NCBI RefSeq assembly: GCF_001514195.1
Contig: NZ_KQ948746.1
Span: 124,001 to 188,000, forward strand
Reading direction: 5' to 3'
Origin: Streptomyces griseorubiginosus
GTDB lineage: Bacteria; Actinomycetota; Actinomycetes; Streptomycetales; Streptomycetaceae
Length of the DNA: 64,000 bases
Position 1 is the stretch's first letter. Each line of letters opens with the position of its first letter. The notes beneath the pieces were generated by a model. It worked only from the letters and a program-made list of their open reading frames with translations. It did not search any database and was not told where the DNA came from. The position numbers and the translations under genes were made by a program. This document shows positions 60,021 through 64,000 of the stretch, in pieces.

Positions 60021-60442
60021 GACTGCTCCTTCGTTCCCGTGTGCCGCTGTGGATCTTTTCTAACAGCAGCCACTGACAACTGGAGGCCTTGTGGCGAAAG
60101 CCGATCGTCGAGCAGTTCCGTGGTCCGCCCGCTTCCTTGCAGTGTCGTGCCTCCGTGGACTGCGTCAAGGGCGCTCCCTGCGGTCGCGTCGCCTGCGGCG
60201 ATCGGCCTTCGGCCGGCCCTTGACCCAGTCCGCTCCGGCACGGGGGAGAAGCGAGCGGGCGGCCGGGGGGGAGGGGTGGCCCAGGGGGTGAGGGTTCGGT
60301 GCGTTGAGGTGTGGGCCGGGGGGGCGGGTGCGCAGTCGTTGTCCGGGTGTGGGGCGGGTTGGCGGCTCTCCGTTGGAGGGGGTGCGGGTACAGGGCCGGG
60401 AGTCTCGGGGCGGGGCGGTCGGTGGTGGTGGCGCCTGGCTCG
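60021..60442. other. 422-bp intergenic region between the helicase and VOC genes
   Basis: No gene is supported. The first part (to about 60160) is AT-richer and probably holds the promoter of the leftward helicase. From 60170 the GC rises sharply, with CGATCGGCCTTCGGCCGG-like inverted stretches near 60200. This edge may mark the limit of the lower-GC block. Confidence 0.45.
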
Positions 60443-60856
60443 TCAGGTGAAGTCCGCTGCCGTGATGCCGGCCGCGTGGCCCGGTGGCCATTCGACCAGT
60501 TCGATTCGGTAGCCGTCCGGGTCCGTGAGCCAGGATGTTCTGGGGCCGTCGGGGCCGCCCGGGTGTTGGATCGGGCCGGGGTTCAAGCCTGCCTCGGCCA
60601 GCCGCACCAGCTCGTCGGGCAGGGCGTCGACCTGGATCGCCAAGTGGTCGAAGCCCGTGCCCAGCTCGACCGGGCCGTCGGCCGGGCGGTGGACCAGTTC
60701 CAGGGAGGCGGCCGGTTCGTCGGGGAAGCTGAGGATCGCGAGGTGGCCTGCCTCGCCGGCTTCCACCCGGCCCAGTTCGACGTAGCCCAAGGCCGTGTAG
60801 AAGGCCAGCGAGCGGTCCAGGTCGGATACACGGTACGAGACGAAGAGTGTTTTCAC
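60443..60856 (-). CDS. VOC-superfamily (glyoxalase/bleomycin-resistance fold) protein
   Basis: The protein is 137 aa from the GTG at 60856. The two beta-alpha-beta-beta-beta units are visible (LFVSYRVSDLDRSLAFYTALGYVELGR and FDHLAIQVDALPDELVRLAEAG), ending SWLTDPDGYRIELVEW. Candidate metal ligands are H76 or nearby and the Glu of IELVEW. It overlaps the upstream reductase gene by 4 bp. The reaction is unknown. Confidence 0.9.
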   Translation of the reverse strand: MKTLFVSYRVSDLDRSLAFYTALGYVELGRVEAGEAGHLAILSFPDEPAASLELVHRPADGPVELGTGFDHLAIQVDALPDELVRLAEAGLNPGPIQHPGGPDGPRTSWLTDPDGYRIELVEWPPGHAAGITAADFT

Positions 60857-61449
60857 GCGGACCCCTCGGAACGGTGGACCCGGTAACGCAGGTGTGTGAC
60901 GTCCCTGTCGTCCAGCCGTCGGACCAGGTCGAGTTCGATGTGCTGACCGCCCAGGTGGTCGAAGAGGCGTCTGCCCTCCCCGAGCAGGACGGGAATCAGG
61001 TGGATCTCCATCTCGTCCAGGTGCCCTGCGCGCAGCAGCGCCTGGGCCGTGGACGCGCCGTGGACCATGACCGGCCTGTTCCCGGCGGCCATGCGGGCCT
61101 GGTGGGCGCAGTCGTCCACGTCCGTGACGAAGCGGGCGTGGCCCGGTGGCACGTCCCCCTCGTCCGCCTGGCGGGTGAGGACGAGGATCGGGACGCCGTC
61201 GTGGTGGTCGCCCTGCCAGCGCCGGGCCAGTTCGAAGGTGCGGCGGCCGGAGATCAGCGCGCCGGTCGCCAACGCCTCGCGGTAGACCTGGCCGCTCGGG
61301 CCGTCGGAATTCCGGTCGTCGAGCCAGTTGAACAGGCGTCCGCCGTCGCGTCCGAGCTCCTGGCCCGGTCGGTCGTCCGGGCCCGCGATGTAGCCGTCGA
61401 GCGACATCGACATGTACAGCCGGATCGGGTTCCTCATCGCGGGCCCCAT
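60853..61449 (-). CDS. dihydrofolate reductase-family protein
   Basis: The protein is 198 aa from the ATG at 61449, chosen for the GGAGAAGAG just upstream. It has IRLYMSMSLDGYIAGPDD, ALISGRRTFELA, PILVLTRQ, VMVHGASTAQALLRAGHLDEMEIHLIPVLLGEGRRLFDHL and a closing LRYRV. It is the paralogue of the protein at 51559. It forms an overlapping pair with the VOC gene, which suggests they act on related substrates. Confidence 0.9.
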   Translation of the reverse strand: MGPAMRNPIRLYMSMSLDGYIAGPDDRPGQELGRDGGRLFNWLDDRNSDGPSGQVYREALATGALISGRRTFELARRWQGDHHDGVPILVLTRQADEGDVPPGHARFVTDVDDCAHQARMAAGNRPVMVHGASTAQALLRAGHLDEMEIHLIPVLLGEGRRLFDHLGGQHIELDLVRRLDDRDVTHLRYRVHRSEGSA

Positions 61450-61563
61450 CTCTTCTCCGTGACGCGACACCGGGCAGGTGTGTCACAGGGAAGACCTCAA
61501 GGGGCGGGCGAATTCATCGGTCAGCGTCGACCTGCGGCTTCCGGAGCCCGCCCCCACGGCGAC

Positions 61564-62574
61564 CTACTCGCCGTGACACTCCCCGTAGACCCGCCCCGAC
61601 CCGCACCAGCACGCCGTCCCCCGCTGCGGCGGCCACTCCACCGCGCGGCCTCGCGCCGCCAGCGTCGTCGCGTACTGGGGGAGGAGTGAGGTCTCCGCCG
61701 GGGACATGCCCTCCGACGCGGCGAACGCCTCGTAGGAGGGGACCGTGCCGGAGACGATGCCCAGGTTCGGGGTGCCGGAGGAGGACAGCTCGCGCAGGGA
61801 CTCCTCTATCGTCGCCAGGTGCTCCTCGTGGGAGGGGTACTCCGACTCCAGCGAGGGGTACGCCGCCAGCAGCTCCGAGAGTTCGGACGCCGGCCAGTGC
61901 AGTACCGCCACCGGGAACGGGCGCGACAACGCCTCCCGGAACGTGCCGAGTTCGGCGCGCAGACGGCTGATCTCCGCCTCCAGTTCCGCCGGGTTGTCCG
62001 AGCCGAGGGACCACACGCGCTTCGGGTCGTGGAGTTCGTCCAGGGAGACCGGGGAGGTGTGCAGGGTGTCCGCCAGGGTGTCCCAGTCGTCGTGGGCCAG
62101 GCCGAGCATCCTCCGGACGCGGTGACGGCCGAACAACAAAGGATGCGTGGAGTACGGCGGCTCCGCGACGTCCGTCAGGAGGACCCTCGCGCCCTGCGTG
62201 AACGTCTCCTGCGCCTGCTCCAGCTCGTCGTGGGACTCCAGGGCCTCCGCCACGATCACCCAGGGCGCCGGGTCCCGGGGAGCCGCCGCGCGGACGCCCT
62301 CGATGATCGCGCGGGCCTCGGCCTCATGGCCGTACTCCCAGAGGTTCGCGGCCTTCAGGGCGCGGACCAGGAACGGGTTCTCCAAGCCGTCCTGCGCGGC
62401 CAGCAGGCGGTCGTAGAGGGAGGACGCGGCGGGGCGGTCGCCGGCCAGTTCCAGGTGGGCCGCGGCCTGCACGAGCAGGGCCTCGGCGTCCTCGGGATAC
62501 CGGTCGGCGGTCCGCTCCAGGCGCGCCGCTTCGGCGTTGTGGTCGACGTTCTCGGCAGGCGTGTCGGGGCGCAT
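61564..62574 (-). CDS. TPR-like protein with C-terminal SEC-C motif
   Basis: The protein is 336 aa from the ATG at 62574. The N-terminal half has TPR-like helical pairs (DAEALLVQAAAHLELAGDRPAASSLYDRLLAA, LKAANLWEYGHEAEARAIIEGVR). The C-terminus carries a SEC-C zinc motif (CWCGSGRVYGECHG), best known from SecA, where it binds SecB and the ribosome. Its role as a free-standing protein is unknown. Confidence 0.85.
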   Translation of the reverse strand: MRPDTPAENVDHNAEAARLERTADRYPEDAEALLVQAAAHLELAGDRPAASSLYDRLLAAQDGLENPFLVRALKAANLWEYGHEAEARAIIEGVRAAAPRDPAPWVIVAEALESHDELEQAQETFTQGARVLLTDVAEPPYSTHPLLFGRHRVRRMLGLAHDDWDTLADTLHTSPVSLDELHDPKRVWSLGSDNPAELEAEISRLRAELGTFREALSRPFPVAVLHWPASELSELLAAYPSLESEYPSHEEHLATIEESLRELSSSGTPNLGIVSGTVPSYEAFAASEGMSPAETSLLPQYATTLAARGRAVEWPPQRGTACWCGSGRVYGECHGE

Positions 62575-62669
62575 GGGGGACACCGTACTGCCGATCAGTG
62601 ACAAAGGAGAGAGAGGTGCAGGCCAGGGGCCGGGTGACCCGCAGGACCCCGGCCCGCACCACGCCGGAC

Positions 62670-64000
62670 TCAGATCGTCACACCGTCGATCTGCAAGGTC
62701 TGCACCGCCTTCGCCGCGAACGGCACCGCCACCGACTTCCCGCTCAGGAACGTGTTGGAGTACGAGGCGTACTTGTCGCCGCCCGTCGTCACCGTGTTCC
62801 AGCGCGGGACCAGGCCGCCCGAGCCGCCCGTCACCGTGGTGAAGCGGGACAGGTCGAAGGTGAGCGTCTGGGCCGAGGTCGAGGTGTTCAGGGCCACGAT
62901 GACCAGGCGCCTGGCCGAGGCGTCGTAGGCCGCGACCGCGTTGCTCACCCCCGTGTCGAGGATCTTCATCCCGGGGCGGATGTGCCGGCTGAACTGGGCC
63001 AGCACGTAGTACTTCGTCTCGATCGCGCCGGCCTGGAGGGTGCCGGCGTCGTACTTGATCACGCCCCAGCCCGCCGTCGGGTCCATGACCTGCCAGTAGA
63101 CCCAGGCCGTGGGGTGCAGCCAGCGGAAGTCGTAGAGGAGGTTGAAGGCGGTGGTGTACCCGGTGCCGTCGCCGTCGCCGGTCTCGGAGTTCCACAGCTT
63201 TTTGCCGGCCGTGGTCACCACGTCCGTGTAGAGCAGGTCCCTACGGCCGTCCGCGCCCTGGTAGCCGTGCACGTTGACCTGGTTGACGTACCCCTTCGTG
63301 GTCGAGCTGAAGGAGTTCCAGGTGGTGCGGGCGAGGTCGTAACTCGTCTCGTCCGAGGCCGAGATCTTCACGCCGGTCAGGCCGCGGTTGTTCAACTCGC
63401 TGCGCAGGTACGGCAGTACGGCCGACTGGACCGACGCGTCCATGTGGCAGCCCTCCTGCGTGCCGGTCGCCGTCCACCAGGACGAGGAGGGCTCGTTGAA
63501 GGCGTCGACCGTCGAGAAGTTCACGCCCCAGTTGTTCTTGGCGTAGAGGGCCACCGAGGCGAGGTGGGAGGCGTGCTGGCGGTAGTTCCAGGACTGGAGG
63601 TTGTTGCCGCCGCCGGAGGCGCCGGAGGGGTTGTGGTTCAGGCACATCCACCACATGGGGGAGTTGGCGAACAGCTCCGAAGTGGCCCCGCGCGAGGTGG
63701 CCTTGACCAGCATCGCGCGCTGGTTGGCGTCCGCCGTCCACTTCCAGGCCCAGGAGGTCGGGTCCTCGTTGTTCCAGTCCTGCCAGTAGCCCTCGATCTG
63801 CTTGAAGCCGGGGATGTTCGCCGACGCGACCATCGACTCGCCGCCGACCGTGTTCCAGCTGCACGCGCCCAGGTTGTAGCGGGCGATGTTCAAGCCGAGT
63901 CCGGGCAGCGAAGTGCCGTTGTAGGTCGTGGACTTGGTGGTGAAGAAGAGGTCGGCGAAGTCGTCCCGCGCGCCGAACACGTTGGCCCACCAGGCCAGGG
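62670..64000 (-). CDS. glycoside hydrolase family 30-type glycanase, 5' end outside window
   Basis: The visible 443 codons encode the C-terminal part of an extracellular GH30-like endo-glycanase (LAWWANVFGARDDFADLFF, LPGLGLNIARYNLGACS, VDAFNEPSSSWWTATGTQEGC with the acid/base Glu, KLWNSETGDGDG with the nucleophile Glu). Relatives act on beta-1,6-galactan. The C-terminal beta domain is complete, ending at 62670. The start and probable signal peptide lie upstream of the window edge. Confidence 0.88.
   Translation of the reverse strand, partial: LAWWANVFGARDDFADLFFTTKSTTYNGTSLPGLGLNIARYNLGACSWNTVGGESMVASANIPGFKQIEGYWQDWNNEDPTSWAWKWTADANQRAMLVKATSRGATSELFANSPMWWMCLNHNPSGASGGGNNLQSWNYRQHASHLASVALYAKNNWGVNFSTVDAFNEPSSSWWTATGTQEGCHMDASVQSAVLPYLRSELNNRGLTGVKISASDETSYDLARTTWNSFSSTTKGYVNQVNVHGYQGADGRRDLLYTDVVTTAGKKLWNSETGDGDGTGYTTAFNLLYDFRWLHPTAWVYWQVMDPTAGWGVIKYDAGTLQAGAIETKYYVLAQFSRHIRPGMKILDTGVSNAVAAYDASARRLVIVALNTSTSAQTLTFDLSRFTTVTGGSGGLVPRWNTVTTGGDKYASYSNTFLSGKSVAVPFAAKAVQTLQIDGVTI

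Overview
The window is chromosomal DNA from a Streptomyces (high-GC Actinomycetota). The signs are G/C-ending codons almost everywhere, two SsgA-family sporulation proteins, DasR-type dre operators next to N-acetylglucosamine PTS genes, a HAIR-like heat-shock operator, WhiJ/DUF397-type regulators, a CysO/CysM/Mec cysteine locus and an actinobacterial guanidine-III riboswitch. From memory, unchecked, the first ~39 kb resembles the S. coelicolor SCO2928-SCO2897 neighbourhood, so I read it as conserved core. From about 45 kb on the content looks more accessory.

Layout. 0-6 kb: Lrp/AsnC regulator divergent from hppD, a three-gene split nitrile hydratase/thiocyanate hydrolase-like set, a TPR membrane protein and an FAD-linked oxidase. 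6-13 kb: an SsgG-like protein, two RDD membrane proteins, a secreted M6 protease. 12.8-16.3 kb: drug-type ABC exporter and a DUF4097 protein, divergent from a MarR-type regulator with its own repeated operator. 16.4-20 kb: NAD salvage (pncA, pncB), clpS, a 41-bp tandem repeat, DUF2017. 20-24 kb: amino-acid permease, then the Mec-like/JAMM, cysteine leader peptide, CysO and CysM unit. 24-28.5 kb: membrane-anchored PemK-like protein, metallo-beta-lactamase-fold hydrolase, two PTS IIC genes and one IIB gene under dre control. 28.5-34 kb: rph, a lipoprotein, rdgB-type pyrophosphatase, tRNA-Leu(UAG) abutting two HNH endonuclease genes, bcp, DUF3618 protein, GroES-like protein, and a guanidine-III riboswitch with its SugE/Gdx exporter. 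34-39 kb: class A penicillin-binding protein and an ABC-2 transporter operon.

39-53 kb: DUF1707 protein, SGNH hydrolase, DUF445 protein, MFS transporter, an intergenic stretch full of a dispersed Streptomyces repeat, Hsp20 plus DUF2267, a frameshifted membrane gene, a nucleotidyltransferase, a second SsgA-like gene, an ECF sigma factor fused to a zinc-finger/transmembrane/Pro-rich tail, a zinc-ribbon protein, small secreted protein, reductase and a BtrH-domain protein. 53.6-60.1 kb is a block of visibly lower GC: a toxin-antitoxin-like pair, a WhiJ/DUF397/ATPase trio, and a phosphoribosyltransferase downstream of a PLD-nuclease/DExH-helicase/DUF3427 protein, which I consider the best candidate for a poorly described (possibly defence) system. 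60.4-64 kb: VOC and reductase genes, a TPR/SEC-C protein and the 3' part of a GH30 glycosidase cut by the window edge.

All calls rest on reading the sequence and on recalled family knowledge. No database search was run.
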